NCBI RefSeq assembly: GCF_008085905.1
Contig: NZ_VSFF01000019.1
Coordinates: 62,001 to 126,000 of the forward strand
Direction: 5' to 3'
DNA: 64,000 nucleotides
DNA from: Actinomadura syzygii
Lineage (GTDB): Bacteria > Actinomycetota > Actinomycetes > Streptosporangiales > Streptosporangiaceae
In this document: positions 1 through 8,080 of the stretch, piece by piece
Numbering within the stretch: the first letter of the stretch is position 1
Layout: the number at the start of each line of letters is the position of its first letter
Notes under the pieces: generated by a model
Databases searched by the model: none
Told to the model about the DNA's origin: nothing
Seen by the model: only the letters and a program-made list of their open reading frames with translations
Program-made: the position numbers and the translations under genes

Positions 1-1540
1 GGATCGCGCCGCGCTCCAGGAACGCGCGGAACCCGATCGTGTGCGCGAGGACGGTCGCGCCCCGGGCCGTCTTCGCGGGCATGTACTGGCCGCCGTACGC
101 GAGCGCCGCGCCCGCGATGATCAGCGCGAGCCCGGCGAGCGCCCACTCGGTGGTGAGCGCCAGCGCGACGGTCGCGCCGACGCCGAGCACGGTGATCAGG
201 ATGCCGATGATCGTCCACCGGGACCGGACGGTGTCGGGCCGCCGCGCGAACCAGCCCTGCTTCACCACGTCCTCGTACATCGCGGACCTGACCTGCGCGA
301 GCTTCGTCGCGAACGTCCCGCCGAGCTGGGACAGCTTCACCGCCTCCCGCGCGGTCCCGTCCGGGGCGGTGAGCAGCGCGTCCAGCAGGATCCGCTCGTA
401 GGGGAGCAGGTCGGCCTGCGGACGGTCGAGGCGCCGCAGCGTCCAGTCGGTGCGCCCGGTGCGGGCCCTGTCCTCTTCTTCGATCAGCAGGTAGCCGCGG
501 ACGGCGAGGTCCACGATCGTCGCCGTCACGTCGATCACGTCGGCCTGCTCGTCGATCAGCGTGCCGATCTGGCCGGGGCGCACGCCGTCCGGCGGCTCGA
601 ACTCGTCGCCCGCGACCGGCGGCTGATCGCCCTCGGCCGCCTTCTTCACGACGACCCGGGCGTCGCGCCCGCGCAGCAGGTAGAGGACCGCGACGCCGCC
701 GCCGAGCAGGACGAGCAGCCCGCCGAGCGAGGCGCTCGTGACCGCGTTGACCGAGAACGCCGTCGCCAGCGTGTGGCGGCGCTCGTAGAGGGCGCGGCCG
801 CCGGTCGTCCCGGCCGGAAGGCCCGCGACGACCGTCAGGTACTCGCCGGGCAGCATCCCCTGCTGCGCGTACACGCCCTGGGTGTGCGTGTGGTTCGTGT
901 AGTACTGCGTGCAGCCGATCGTGCTGCCGATCGGACCGGTGAAGCAGTTGACGCTGCGGATCGCGGCGCCCGCGTCGACGGTCGCGTGCGCCTCGTCCAG
1001 CGGAACCTTCCAGCCGCCGATCACCGGCCAGCGCAGCTCCTCCGCCGCGCCCATCGGCGTGATCGCGCCGCGCAGGTCGTACTCAAGGACGACCGTCCTG
1101 TCGCCGGTCAGGTTCCCGCCGCCGGACACCTTGATCGTCGTCTTGGTGCCCTTCTCAGACGCGGCGACCTTCGTCGGCCCGCCGTCCGGGCTGCTCGCCC
1201 GCAGGTTCCCGATCCTGTAGACGCGGTCCTCGGAGAGGCTCTCGTGAGTCCGTGTCGGATACGTCCGGGTGAACCCCGAATGCCCGGCGAACCGGTAGAC
1301 GATCGTCTCCTTCACCCGGGTCACACCGCCCTGGCCCGCGGTGAGGACGGCCTCGTCCTTCACCACCCGCTCCGCCGCCGCCGCGGTCGCGGACGCCGCG
1401 TCCCGCCCCGGCTCGGCCGCCGACGCGGGCGCGCCGACCAGCCCGGACAGCAGGAAAACGCCCGAAACGGTGGCCGACACGGCGGCCGCGGATGTCGCAA
1501 AGACCGGCCGCGACCGGAACATCGCCGCAAGAGCAGACAT
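1..1540 (-). CDS. DUF2207 family predicted membrane protein (partial, 3' end outside window)
   Basis: The minus strand reads open from an ATG at 1540 to the left edge, giving about 513 residues without a stop. The N-terminus is a signal-peptide-like segment. It is followed by an extracytoplasmic beta-rich part (repeated TYP/YRIGN-type strands typical of DUF2207), a hydrophobic segment (LLVLLGGGVAVLYLLRG) near residue 235, a cytoplasmic part with a winged-helix-like stretch (IVDLAVRGYLLIEE), and two more membrane helices. The last residues visible, HTIGFRAFLERG, match the conserved GFRxFLE segment of the family. The biochemical role of DUF2207 proteins is unknown. The gene is divergent from the metallopeptidase at 1583, with only 42 bases between starts. 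Antisense frames over this gene are long because of the high GC and are not considered coding. Confidence 0.85.
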   Translation of the reverse strand, partial: MSALAAMFRSRPVFATSAAAVSATVSGVFLLSGLVGAPASAAEPGRDAASATAAAAERVVKDEAVLTAGQGGVTRVKETIVYRFAGHSGFTRTYPTRTHESLSEDRVYRIGNLRASSPDGGPTKVAASEKGTKTTIKVSGGGNLTGDRTVVLEYDLRGAITPMGAAEELRWPVIGGWKVPLDEAHATVDAGAAIRSVNCFTGPIGSTIGCTQYYTNHTHTQGVYAQQGMLPGEYLTVVAGLPAGTTGGRALYERRHTLATAFSVNAVTSASLGGLLVLLGGGVAVLYLLRGRDARVVVKKAAEGDQPPVAGDEFEPPDGVRPGQIGTLIDEQADVIDVTATIVDLAVRGYLLIEEEDRARTGRTDWTLRRLDRPQADLLPYERILLDALLTAPDGTAREAVKLSQLGGTFATKLAQVRSAMYEDVVKQGWFARRPDTVRSRWTIIGILITVLGVGATVALALTTEWALAGLALIIAGAALAYGGQYMPAKTARGATVLAHTIGFRAFLERGAI

Positions 1541-1582
1541 GGCCGCAAATGGTATCGCCAAAGCGTGCGATGATGCCGTGCT

Positions 1583-2623
1583 ATGGCAGGTCAGTACCCC
1601 CCGCCGCCGCCTCCGCCGCGGCCTCCGGCTTCGCCGTACGGGCATCCGGGCTATGGTCCTCCTGCTTACGGGCCGCCGCCCGGACCGCCGCGTCCGCCCG
1701 GCGGGTACGGGCCGCCGCCCGGCCAGCCCTACCGGTATGTGCCGTTGCGTCCGCCGCCTCGCCGCAGCGCGGGCGGGACGATCGCGGGCATCTTCGGCGG
1801 GCTGACCTCGCTGGTCGTCATCGCGATCGTCGCGTTCGCGATCGTCGGCGGGCAGGACGGCGTCGCCGGGACCCGGACGCCGACGTCGTCCGGCAACGGG
1901 ACGTCCGTCCGCGAGAAGGCGACCAACAGCAAGCTCTACAAGACGGGCACGCTGACACCCGTGAACTGCCGGCTCCCGCGGATCCTGCCGAGCGCCGAGT
2001 CCATGCGCCAGTTCATGGACGTGCTGAGCGACTGCCTGGACGCCGCCTGGGCGCGGCAGTTCGCGAAGGCGGGCATGGCGTTCGACAAGCCCGACCGCGT
2101 GTTCTGGCTGGAGCCGGGACGCAGCCCGTGCGGGACGTATCCGGCGCCCGGCGCGTCCGCGTTCTACTGCCCGGCCAACAACACGATGTACGTGGGCCTG
2201 CGGCACGTGGTGGAGACGTCCGGCGGCGAGCCGCTGACGCACTACGCGGTGTTCGCGCGGGTCATCGCGCACGAGTACGGGCACCACGTCCAGGATCGGG
2301 CGGGCATCCTCCTCTACGGCGACCAGCAGATGGAGAGCGGGAACAAGGCGTCCGGGAACGAGGCGAGCCGCCGCATCGAGTTGCAGGCGCAGTGCTTCGC
2401 GGGCGCGTTCCTCGGCTCGGAGCGGACGACGCTGCCGATGACGCGCGAGCAGTACACCGCGCTCCTCCTCGACCTGCGCGGCCGCGGCGAGGACCGGCTC
2501 CCCCCGGACGAACGCGACCACGGCACCGGCCGCCACTACGAGGGCTGGGTCGTCGCCGGCTTCAACGAGGGCAGACTCACCATCTGCAACACCTGGACGG
2601 CCCCGGCGTCCAAGGTCAGCTGA
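1583..2623 (+). CDS. Putative neutral zinc metallopeptidase, membrane anchored (YpfJ family)
   Basis: A 346-residue protein. Residues 1-60 are a proline/glycine/tyrosine-rich cytoplasmic tail. Residues about 66-89 form one membrane helix, and the rest should lie outside the cell. The extracellular part carries HEYGHH at residues 230-235, giving the HExxH zinc site (H230, E231, H234), inside the context RVIAHEYGHHVQD that is typical of the neutral zinc metallopeptidase family PF04228. Downstream ASRRIELQAQCFAGAF supplies the conserved E and QAQC segment of that family. Length and order agree with actinobacterial homologues that have a Pro-rich N-terminal tail. The substrate is unknown. The ATG at 1583 has no strong Shine-Dalgarno site. 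Confidence 0.88.
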   Translation: MAGQYPPPPPPPRPPASPYGHPGYGPPAYGPPPGPPRPPGGYGPPPGQPYRYVPLRPPPRRSAGGTIAGIFGGLTSLVVIAIVAFAIVGGQDGVAGTRTPTSSGNGTSVREKATNSKLYKTGTLTPVNCRLPRILPSAESMRQFMDVLSDCLDAAWARQFAKAGMAFDKPDRVFWLEPGRSPCGTYPAPGASAFYCPANNTMYVGLRHVVETSGGEPLTHYAVFARVIAHEYGHHVQDRAGILLYGDQQMESGNKASGNEASRRIELQAQCFAGAFLGSERTTLPMTREQYTALLLDLRGRGEDRLPPDERDHGTGRHYEGWVVAGFNEGRLTICNTWTAPASKVS

Positions 2624-2718
2624 CCCCTGCCCGTCCGCAGGCAAACGTGAGCGGTCTCACGGGCAAAGTGCTAGCAAGGCCGCTTGCAATAGCAAGCACC
2701 ATGACGCAGGGTGGAGAC

Positions 2719-3198
2719 ATGGCAGGTTCGAAGGTCGGCTCGATCGGCGAGTACATCCGGGAGCAGCGGACGCGCGCGAAGATCTCGCTGCGTCAGCTCG
2801 CGGACGTCTCCGGGATCTCCAACCCGTATCTGAGCCAGATCGAGCGCGGCCTGCGCAAGCCGAGCGCCGAGATACTCCAGCAGATCGCGAAGGGGCTGCG
2901 GATCTCCGCCGAGGCGCTCTACGTGCAGGCCGGGATCCTGGAGGCGCGCGAGGCGGAGACGGACGTGCAGGCCGCCGTCCGCGCGGACCTTCTGCTCACC
3001 GAACGGCAGAAGCAGGTCCTGATCGACATCTACGGCTCGTTCCTCAAGGAGAACGAGGCCGCCGGAGTGTTCCCGGCAGAGCACGCGGCGGCGGAGGGCC
3101 CGGCGGCGGAGGCCGCCGAAGGGGAGCCGGCCGCGGACGAACCAGCCATGGGAGAGCGAACCGAACCAGCACAAGACGGAAGGGAAGAGGTCGGATGA
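2719..3198 (+). CDS. XRE-family helix-turn-helix regulator
   Basis: A 159-residue protein with an N-terminal HTH of Cro/C1 type at residues about 11-66 (IREQRTRAKISLRQLADVSG then NPYLSQIERG). It is followed by a short helical part and an Ala/Glu/Pro-rich acidic tail. I chose ATG 2719 over ATG 2701 because GGTGGAG lies five bases before it. The stop overlaps the next start by four bases (ATGA), so it is translationally coupled to the HbhA-like gene. The same XRE-hbhA-DUF2516 order is known in M. tuberculosis (Rv0474-Rv0475-Rv0476). It probably controls its own operon; that is inference. Confidence 0.88.
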   Translation: MAGSKVGSIGEYIREQRTRAKISLRQLADVSGISNPYLSQIERGLRKPSAEILQQIAKGLRISAEALYVQAGILEAREAETDVQAAVRADLLLTERQKQVLIDIYGSFLKENEAAGVFPAEHAAAEGPAAEAAEGEPAADEPAMGERTEPAQDGREEVG

Positions 3199-3719
3199 CG
3201 CTGGCCAACAACCTGCGAGAGAACAAGGCCGTCTACGCCGTGGCCGGCGCCGGCGACTTCGCGGTGGAGAAGCTCCGCGAGATGCCGGAGCAGATGACCC
3301 GGTACCAGGGCCGCGCCCGCGAGATCTCGGAGCGGTACCAGGGCGAGGTCCGGGAGACCGTGGACCGCTACCGCGGCCAGGTCCGCCAGGCCGCCCGCCG
3401 CTACCGCGGCGAGGTCACCCGGTACCAGGGGCGCGTCGACGCGAAGGACCTGCCCGGCGCCGCCGTCGCGTACGCGACGGAGTTCGGCACCCGGGCCGTC
3501 GGGTTCTTCGACGAGCTCGCCGAGCGCGGCAAGCGCGTCGTGCACCGCGAGGCGGCCGACGTCGCCGAGATCACCGACGCGCCGGCGCGTCCGGCCGCGA
3601 AGCCCACCACGAGGCCCACCGCGAGGCCCACCGCCGCCAAGTCGGCGCCGAAGGCCCGTGCCGCGCAGCCGAGGAAGAGCACGCAGACGCGGTCCACCGC
3701 GAAGAAGAACGGCGCCTGA
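3195..3719 (+). CDS. hbhA: Heparin-binding hemagglutinin (HbhA)-like protein
   Basis: A 174-residue protein with the HbhA layout: a short N-terminal segment, a long charged helix, and a basic Lys/Arg/Ala/Pro-rich tail (residues about 135-174, several KPTTRPT-like units). That tail resembles the heparin-binding C-terminus of the mycobacterial adhesin. The helix contains an 11-residue repeat starting RYxGxVR at residues 36, 47 and 58, a shortened copy at 69, and another at 76. The gene is coupled by a four-base overlap to the XRE gene and ended by a strong hairpin. In mycobacteria the protein is surface-associated and linked to adhesion and lipid inclusions; the role in this organism is not known, and sequence similarity beyond layout could not be measured. 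Confidence 0.75.
   Translation: MTLANNLRENKAVYAVAGAGDFAVEKLREMPEQMTRYQGRAREISERYQGEVRETVDRYRGQVRQAARRYRGEVTRYQGRVDAKDLPGAAVAYATEFGTRAVGFFDELAERGKRVVHREAADVAEITDAPARPAAKPTTRPTARPTAAKSAPKARAAQPRKSTQTRSTAKKNGA
3300..3452 (+). repeat. In-frame 33-bp repeats in the HbhA-like gene
   Basis: This segment encodes residues 36-86. They read as consecutive 11-residue units that begin RYQGRAR, RYQGEVR, RYRGQVR, a 7-residue RYRGEVT, and RYQGRVD. A strict 11-residue spacing is the signature of a hendecad coiled coil. The DNA of the units is also similar (CGGTACCAGGGC or CGCTACCGCGGC at the start of each). Confidence 0.85.
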
Positions 3720-3733
3720 GCACGCCAGTCGGG

Positions 3734-3759
3734 GCCCGGCCGGGAACATCCGGCCGGGC
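3734..3759 (+). terminator. Intrinsic terminator after the HbhA-like gene
   Basis: A perfect 10-bp stem GCCCGGCCGG / CCGGCCGGGC with a GAACAT loop starts 15 bases after the stop codon. It is followed by TCCTTCGTCGT, a weak T-rich tail as usual for high-GC bacteria. Confidence 0.75.
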
Positions 3760-3889
3760 TCCTTCGTCGTCCACAGGCGGGACGGTCGCGGTTTTCCGCT
3801 GGACGACGCGCATAGGGTTGGGGTAACCGAGGCCCCGTGTGCGCGACGCATGAGTCGCCGTCCGAGACGAGCAGGAGCGCTGATCGCCG

Positions 3890-4252
3890 ATGTCGGACTT
3901 CAACGTGCTGGACTACTTCTTCTGGCTACTGCTGATCATCGCGTTCGCGATGGAGGCGTGGGCGCTGATCGACTCGCTGACGGTGCCGGAGGGGGCGTTC
4001 TCCGCCGCGAGCAAGCAGAGCAAGAAGCTGTGGACGATCATCCTGATCGTCGCGACGGTGGTCGGCGCCGCCTACGCCGTCGCGCCGGTCGCGCTCGGCG
4101 CCAGCCCGATCGCGCTGCTGCTCGGCATCCTCCCGGTCGCCGCGTTCATCGCCGGGGCCGTCTACCTGGCGGACGTCCGCCCGGCCGTCGCGCCCTACAA
4201 GAAGAAGGGGCGCGGCGGCTCGTCCCGCTCCGGCCCCTACGGCCCCTGGTAA
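3890..4252 (+). CDS. DUF2516 family membrane protein
   Basis: A 120-residue protein with about three hydrophobic helices (YFFWLLLIIAFAMEAWALID; WTIILIVATVVGAAYAVAP; IALLLGILPVAAFIAGAVYL) and a basic GRGGSSRSG tail. It matches the DUF2516 family in size and in the conserved N-terminal Asp/Trp-containing helix. In M. tuberculosis the equivalent gene (Rv0476) also lies directly downstream of hbhA. Its function is unknown. The start at ATG 3890 lies 130 bases beyond the terminator, so it probably has its own promoter. Confidence 0.82.
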   Translation: MSDFNVLDYFFWLLLIIAFAMEAWALIDSLTVPEGAFSAASKQSKKLWTIILIVATVVGAAYAVAPVALGASPIALLLGILPVAAFIAGAVYLADVRPAVAPYKKKGRGGSSRSGPYGPW

Positions 4253-4284
4253 CGGGTGTCGTGGCCCGTCACTAGTGTGAGGGC

Positions 4285-5013
4285 ATGGAGAGCTCGGGAC
4301 GCACGGCCCGCCTGGAACTGGACGACCAGGGGCTGCGGGAATGGGAAGCGGTCGTCCTCGACGCCGGGCCGGACGGGATCGTCCTCGACCGCTCGGCGTT
4401 CTACCCGGGCGGCGGCGGGCAGCCGCCGGACCACGGGGTGCTGCTGTGGCAGGGCGTCCAGACGCGGATCGCGGGGGTCCGCAAGGGCGACGACCTGGTC
4501 CTGATCCCGGTGGAGGGCGACCCCGTCCCGCCGACCGGCGCCGCCGTGCGCTGCGCGGTGGAGGACGACCGCCGCAGCGCGCTGATGCGCACCCACTCGG
4601 GCCTGCACCTGCTGTGCGGGGTGGTCTTCCGCGACTACGGCTGCCTCGTGACCGGCGGGAACATGGAACCGCTGAGCGCACGCATGGACTTCGACCTCCG
4701 CGAGGTCCCGCCCGGGTTCAAGGAGACCGTGGAGGACGCCTGCAACGCCGAGGTCGAGGCCGACCGGCGCATCGACGTCCGGACGCTGCCGAGGGTCGAG
4801 GCGTTCGAGATCCCGGACATCATCCGAACGGCGACCAACCTCGTCCCACCCGAGGTGCAGGACGTCCGCATCGTCGACATCGTGGGTCTGGACACCCAGG
4901 CCGACGGCGGCACCCACGTAGCGTCCACGAAGCAAATAGGCCGAATCAGGGTCGCGAAGGTGGAGAACAAGGGCCGAGGCTTCCGCCGCCTCCGCATCAA
5001 GATCGAAGACTGA
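4285..5013 (+). CDS. AlaX-type alanyl-tRNA editing protein
   Basis: A 242-residue stand-alone relative of the AlaRS editing domain, which hydrolyses Ser- or Gly-tRNA(Ala) in the cytoplasm. The glycine-rich FYPGGGGQPPD segment lies at residues 39-49. The first metal motif is HSGLH (H104, H108). The second conserved block reads DGGTHVAST at 207-215, giving H211, where most family members have Cys-Gly-Gly-Thr-His; here Asp207 replaces the cysteine. Length fits AlaX-M/L proteins without a C-Ala domain. The last third uses more A-ending codons than the rest. It is followed by a long hairpin terminator shared with the convergent TetR gene. Confidence 0.87.
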   Translation: MESSGRTARLELDDQGLREWEAVVLDAGPDGIVLDRSAFYPGGGGQPPDHGVLLWQGVQTRIAGVRKGDDLVLIPVEGDPVPPTGAAVRCAVEDDRRSALMRTHSGLHLLCGVVFRDYGCLVTGGNMEPLSARMDFDLREVPPGFKETVEDACNAEVEADRRIDVRTLPRVEAFEIPDIIRTATNLVPPEVQDVRIVDIVGLDTQADGGTHVASTKQIGRIRVAKVENKGRGFRRLRIKIED

Positions 5014-5039
5014 CCACCCGCGACCATCGCGGTGCGGGG

Positions 5040-5080
5040 CCGGGCACCGGGGGCGGGCGCCTCCGCCGGCCGGTGCCCGG
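5040..5080. terminator. Bidirectional terminator between alaX and tetR
   Basis: A perfect 11-bp inverted repeat CCGGGCACCGG / CCGGTGCCCGG has a GC-rich loop that can extend the stem (GGCGG with CCGCC). It lies between the stops of two convergent genes and can serve both. Confidence 0.75.
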
Positions 5081-5083
5081 GGT

Positions 5084-5713
5084 TCAGGGGGACGGGCGCG
5101 ACAGGGCGTCCACCGAGGTCAGGCCGTGTTCGACGATGTCCACGGCGCGGTCGAGGGCGGCGCGCATCGCGTCCGGGTCGTAGGCCGCGCGGCGGCAGTG
5201 CGCGATGACCGCCTGCATGCCGCCGACCGCGATGCCGGACGCGGCGACCGCGTCGATCTCCGCGATGCCCGGACACAACTCGCGCAACAGCGCCTCGATC
5301 GCCTCCTGGGTGTGCGTCATCCGCTGCAGCGCGCGGGCCTGCAGGCCGGGACGCTCCAGGATCAGCGCGATCTGCACGGCCCCGTACTCGCCGTGCTCGG
5401 TCACGATCGCCTCCAGGACGTCCACGACGCTGCGCCGGATCGTGTCCATCGGCGACTCGCCGGGGGTGCGGCGCAGCCGCTCGGACACCTCGGCGAGCCG
5501 GTCGTCGACCTCGGCGAAGACCACGTCCTCCTTGGACGGGAAGTAGCCGAAGAACGTCCGCGGGGACACGTCGGCCGCCGCGGCGATGTCGGCGATCGTC
5601 GTCTCCTCGTAGCCGCGCTCGGCGAACAGGCGCAGCGCGGCGGTCGCGATGGCCCGCCGGGTGCGCTGTTTCTTGCGCTCCCGCAGGCCGGCCCGCCCCT
5701 GTCCGCCGTCCAT
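5084..5713 (-). CDS. TetR family regulator, divergent from MMPL transporter
   Basis: A 209-residue protein with an N-terminal TetR HTH (IATAALRLFAERGYEETTIA, then VSPRTFFGYFPSKEDVVF) at residues about 18-64 and a C-terminal helical ligand domain. The FFGYFPSKE signature is common in the actinobacterial repressors that face exporters. The start at 5713 is preferred over an upstream ATG at 5755, which would place coding sequence across the TGCAA-repeat operator. The gene is divergent from the MMPL gene with 71 bases between starts. It most likely represses both; the ligand is unknown. Confidence 0.88.
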   Translation of the reverse strand: MDGGQGRAGLRERKKQRTRRAIATAALRLFAERGYEETTIADIAAAADVSPRTFFGYFPSKEDVVFAEVDDRLAEVSERLRRTPGESPMDTIRRSVVDVLEAIVTEHGEYGAVQIALILERPGLQARALQRMTHTQEAIEALLRELCPGIAEIDAVAASGIAVGGMQAVIAHCRRAAYDPDAMRAALDRAVDIVEHGLTSVDALSRPSP

Positions 5714-5733
5714 GTGACGGACATTACCACGGC

Positions 5734-5762
5734 TGCAAAGTTGCAGCTGTTGCAAAACTGCA
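5734..5762. promoter_or_regulatory. Predicted TetR operator (TGCAA/TTGCA palindromes)
   Basis: The spacer between the divergent tetR and MMPL starts holds overlapping palindromes. TGCAAAGTTGCA at 5734-5745 has TGCAA/TTGCA arms. TTGCAGCTGTTGCAA at 5741-5755 has the same arms in reverse order with a 5-base centre. A further TGCAAAACTGCA lies at 5751-5762. GTTGCA occurs twice, nine bases apart. Position and symmetry suggest the autoregulatory site. Confidence 0.6.
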
Positions 5763-5784
5763 CGCTGTCCGGTTTTCTGCGGAC

Positions 5785-8076
5785 ATGGCGCGTTTTCTGG
5801 ACGCCCTCGGACGTCTCTGTGTGCGGCGCCGGCGCGCGGTCTTCGAGTCGTGGATCGCCGCGATGCTCGGCGCGGCCGTCCTCGGGCTGCTGCACGGCGG
5901 CATGTTCGTCCAGCAGAGCACGCTGCCCGGGACCGAGACGCAGCGCGCCATCGACGCCCTCTCCCGCGATCTCCCGGCGATGACGGGACCGACCGCGACC
6001 GTCGTCTTCCACGAGACGCGCGCCGCGAGCCCGGCGGACTGGCGGGTCGCGCTGACCGTCGGCCGGTCGATCGAGAACCTCACGAAACTCGACCGGGTCG
6101 CCTTCTGCGAGAACCCCTACGCCCAGGGGATGGGCGGGTTGAAGAACGGCGACGCGGTCGTCGTCCGGCTCAATTTCGCGGGGACGATGAGCGATGTCAG
6201 CGCCGCCGACCTCGACGCGCTGAACCGTGCCGTCGAGCCCGCGCGAATGGCCGGGCTGGACGTGAAGTTCGGCGGCATCGTCGCGATGATCCTCAACCAG
6301 CCGAAGGGCGGGCCGCAGGAGGGGGCGGGCATTCTGCTGGCCCTCGTGGTGCTGCTGCTGGCGTTCGGCTCGTTCCTCGCGGCGGGCATTCCGATCCTGG
6401 TGTCGCTGTGCGGCTTGGTCGTCGCGTATTCGCTGGTGCACTTCTCGGCGTCGCTGTTCCAGATCGCGCCGACCGCGCCGATGGTCGCGGCGATGCTCGG
6501 CATCGGCGCGGGAATCGACTACGCGCTGTTCATCGTCACCCGCTATCGGCAACAGCTCGCCGAAGGCGACGACGTCGAGACCGCGGTCGGACGCGCCATG
6601 GCCCATTCCGGGCACGCCGTGCTGTTCGCCGGGGGAACCGTGGTCTTCGCGATCTGCGGCCTTTTCCTGTCGGGCATCGCGTTCATCGGACGGATCGGCT
6701 TGTCCGCCGCGCTCGCCGTCGCCGTCATGGTCGTCGCCGCGCTGACCCTGCTGCCCGCGATCCTCGGCGCGCTCGGCGACCGCATCGACCGGTACCAGTT
6801 GCCGCGCGTCCGCCCGGACCGGAGTTCGCGCAGGTGGGAGGCGTGGGGACGGCACGTAGACCGGCACGCCTGGCCGTACGCGATCGGCGCGACGCTGATA
6901 CTCCTGACCCTGTCCATCCCGACGCTGAGCCTGAAGTTCGGCGTGATGGCGGACAGCATGTCGTCCCCGCGGATGGAGGCGCGGCAGGCGTACGACATCG
7001 TCGCGGAGGAATTCGGCCCCGGCCATTACAGCCCGTTCGTCGTGGTCGCGACGGTCCCAGGCAAGGAAACAAAGCCCAAAAGACCGGTGCCCACCATCAA
7101 AGGCCCGGAGGGCCTCAGCGGCTTGACGGGCCCGCCCGCCACCACCCCACCGGCCCCGACACAACCAAAAGGCGCCCCGGACCTGACCAAGAAGCCCGAC
7201 AAACTCGCAATCCTCATAGGCCAGGAACTGCAACAACGCCTGTCCGAAGCGTCGGGCGTCGTCTTCGTCGGCGACCCCGTCGTGATCGGCACGACCGCGA
7301 TGGTTCAGGTCATCCCACGGGACGCGCCGCACGCCGACTCGACCACCGCGCTGGTCCGGCACCTACGCGAGGTGGAGATCCCCGCCGTCCGGGACGCGCA
7401 CCCCGGGACGCGGATCTCCCTGGGCGGCGAGAACCCGGCCATCATCGATATCGCGACGACCGTGGGAAACCGCATGCGGAACGTCGTCATCGCGGTCGTG
7501 GGCGTCGCGCTGCTGCTCCTGGTCATCGCGTTCCGGTCGATCGTCGTCCCGGTGAAGGCGGCGCTGATGAACCTGCTGTCGATCGGCGCGTCGTTCGGCG
7601 TCGTCACGGCGGTCTTCCAATGGGGCTGGGGCGTCGGCCTGCTGGGACTCGACCAGGCCATTCCCATCATGTCGTTCGTGCCGCTGTTCATGTTCGCGCT
7701 GATATTCGGCCTGTCCATGGACTACGAGGTGTTCCTCCTGTCGCGCATCAAGGAGGAATACGAGCGAACGGGCGACCCGCACGAGTCGGTCGTGACCGGA
7801 ATCGGCGCCACGGCCCGCCTCATAACCTCGGCCGCCCTGATCATGATCTTCGTGTTCGCGGGTTTCGTCCCACAACCGGATCCGACCGTCAAAATGATGG
7901 CCCTCGGCCTGGCGGTAGCGGTCGCCATGGACGCCACGATCGTCCGCCTGGTACTCGTCCCAGCCCTGATGAGCCTCCTGGGCCACGCCAACTGGTGGTG
8001 GCCACGCCGCCCCCGCCCGAAACCAACCCCTCCAACCCCAAAGCCCGAACAACTCGAACTGAAGTTGACGAGCTAG
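5785..8076 (+). CDS. MMPL/RND family transporter
   Basis: A 763-residue integral membrane protein with the MMPL duplication. An N-terminal helix at about 20-40 precedes a periplasmic domain and a block of five or six helices (about 180-330, including FGSFLAAGIPILVSLCGLVV and the GIDYALFIVTRYRQQL motif). A second periplasmic domain and a second helix block follow (GLSMDYEVFLLSRIKEEY near residue 645). The paired GxxxDYxxFxxxRxxE motifs are characteristic. Such pumps move lipids, siderophores or toxic hydrophobic compounds by proton exchange; the substrate here is not predictable. Odd points are a Pro/Lys/Thr-rich stretch with unusual A-ending codons in the second periplasmic domain (about 7060-7260) and again at the 3' end. 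It is probably controlled by the divergent TetR protein. Confidence 0.93.
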   Translation: MARFLDALGRLCVRRRRAVFESWIAAMLGAAVLGLLHGGMFVQQSTLPGTETQRAIDALSRDLPAMTGPTATVVFHETRAASPADWRVALTVGRSIENLTKLDRVAFCENPYAQGMGGLKNGDAVVVRLNFAGTMSDVSAADLDALNRAVEPARMAGLDVKFGGIVAMILNQPKGGPQEGAGILLALVVLLLAFGSFLAAGIPILVSLCGLVVAYSLVHFSASLFQIAPTAPMVAAMLGIGAGIDYALFIVTRYRQQLAEGDDVETAVGRAMAHSGHAVLFAGGTVVFAICGLFLSGIAFIGRIGLSAALAVAVMVVAALTLLPAILGALGDRIDRYQLPRVRPDRSSRRWEAWGRHVDRHAWPYAIGATLILLTLSIPTLSLKFGVMADSMSSPRMEARQAYDIVAEEFGPGHYSPFVVVATVPGKETKPKRPVPTIKGPEGLSGLTGPPATTPPAPTQPKGAPDLTKKPDKLAILIGQELQQRLSEASGVVFVGDPVVIGTTAMVQVIPRDAPHADSTTALVRHLREVEIPAVRDAHPGTRISLGGENPAIIDIATTVGNRMRNVVIAVVGVALLLLVIAFRSIVVPVKAALMNLLSIGASFGVVTAVFQWGWGVGLLGLDQAIPIMSFVPLFMFALIFGLSMDYEVFLLSRIKEEYERTGDPHESVVTGIGATARLITSAALIMIFVFAGFVPQPDPTVKMMALGLAVAVAMDATIVRLVLVPALMSLLGHANWWWPRRPRPKPTPPTPKPEQLELKLTS

Positions 8077-8080
8077 CGGG

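Noticed and set aside
41..1573. 510-residue plus-strand open frame at the left end
   Set aside because: It is antisense to the DUF2207 gene, is rich in Arg/Gly/Ala as expected from out-of-frame GC-rich DNA, and shows no domain. The minus strand has clear membrane helices and family motifs.
5401..7362. 653-residue minus-strand frame over the MMPL gene
   Set aside because: Its composition is Arg/Asp/His-rich shadow sequence with no start signal. The plus strand encodes a convincing MMPL protein.
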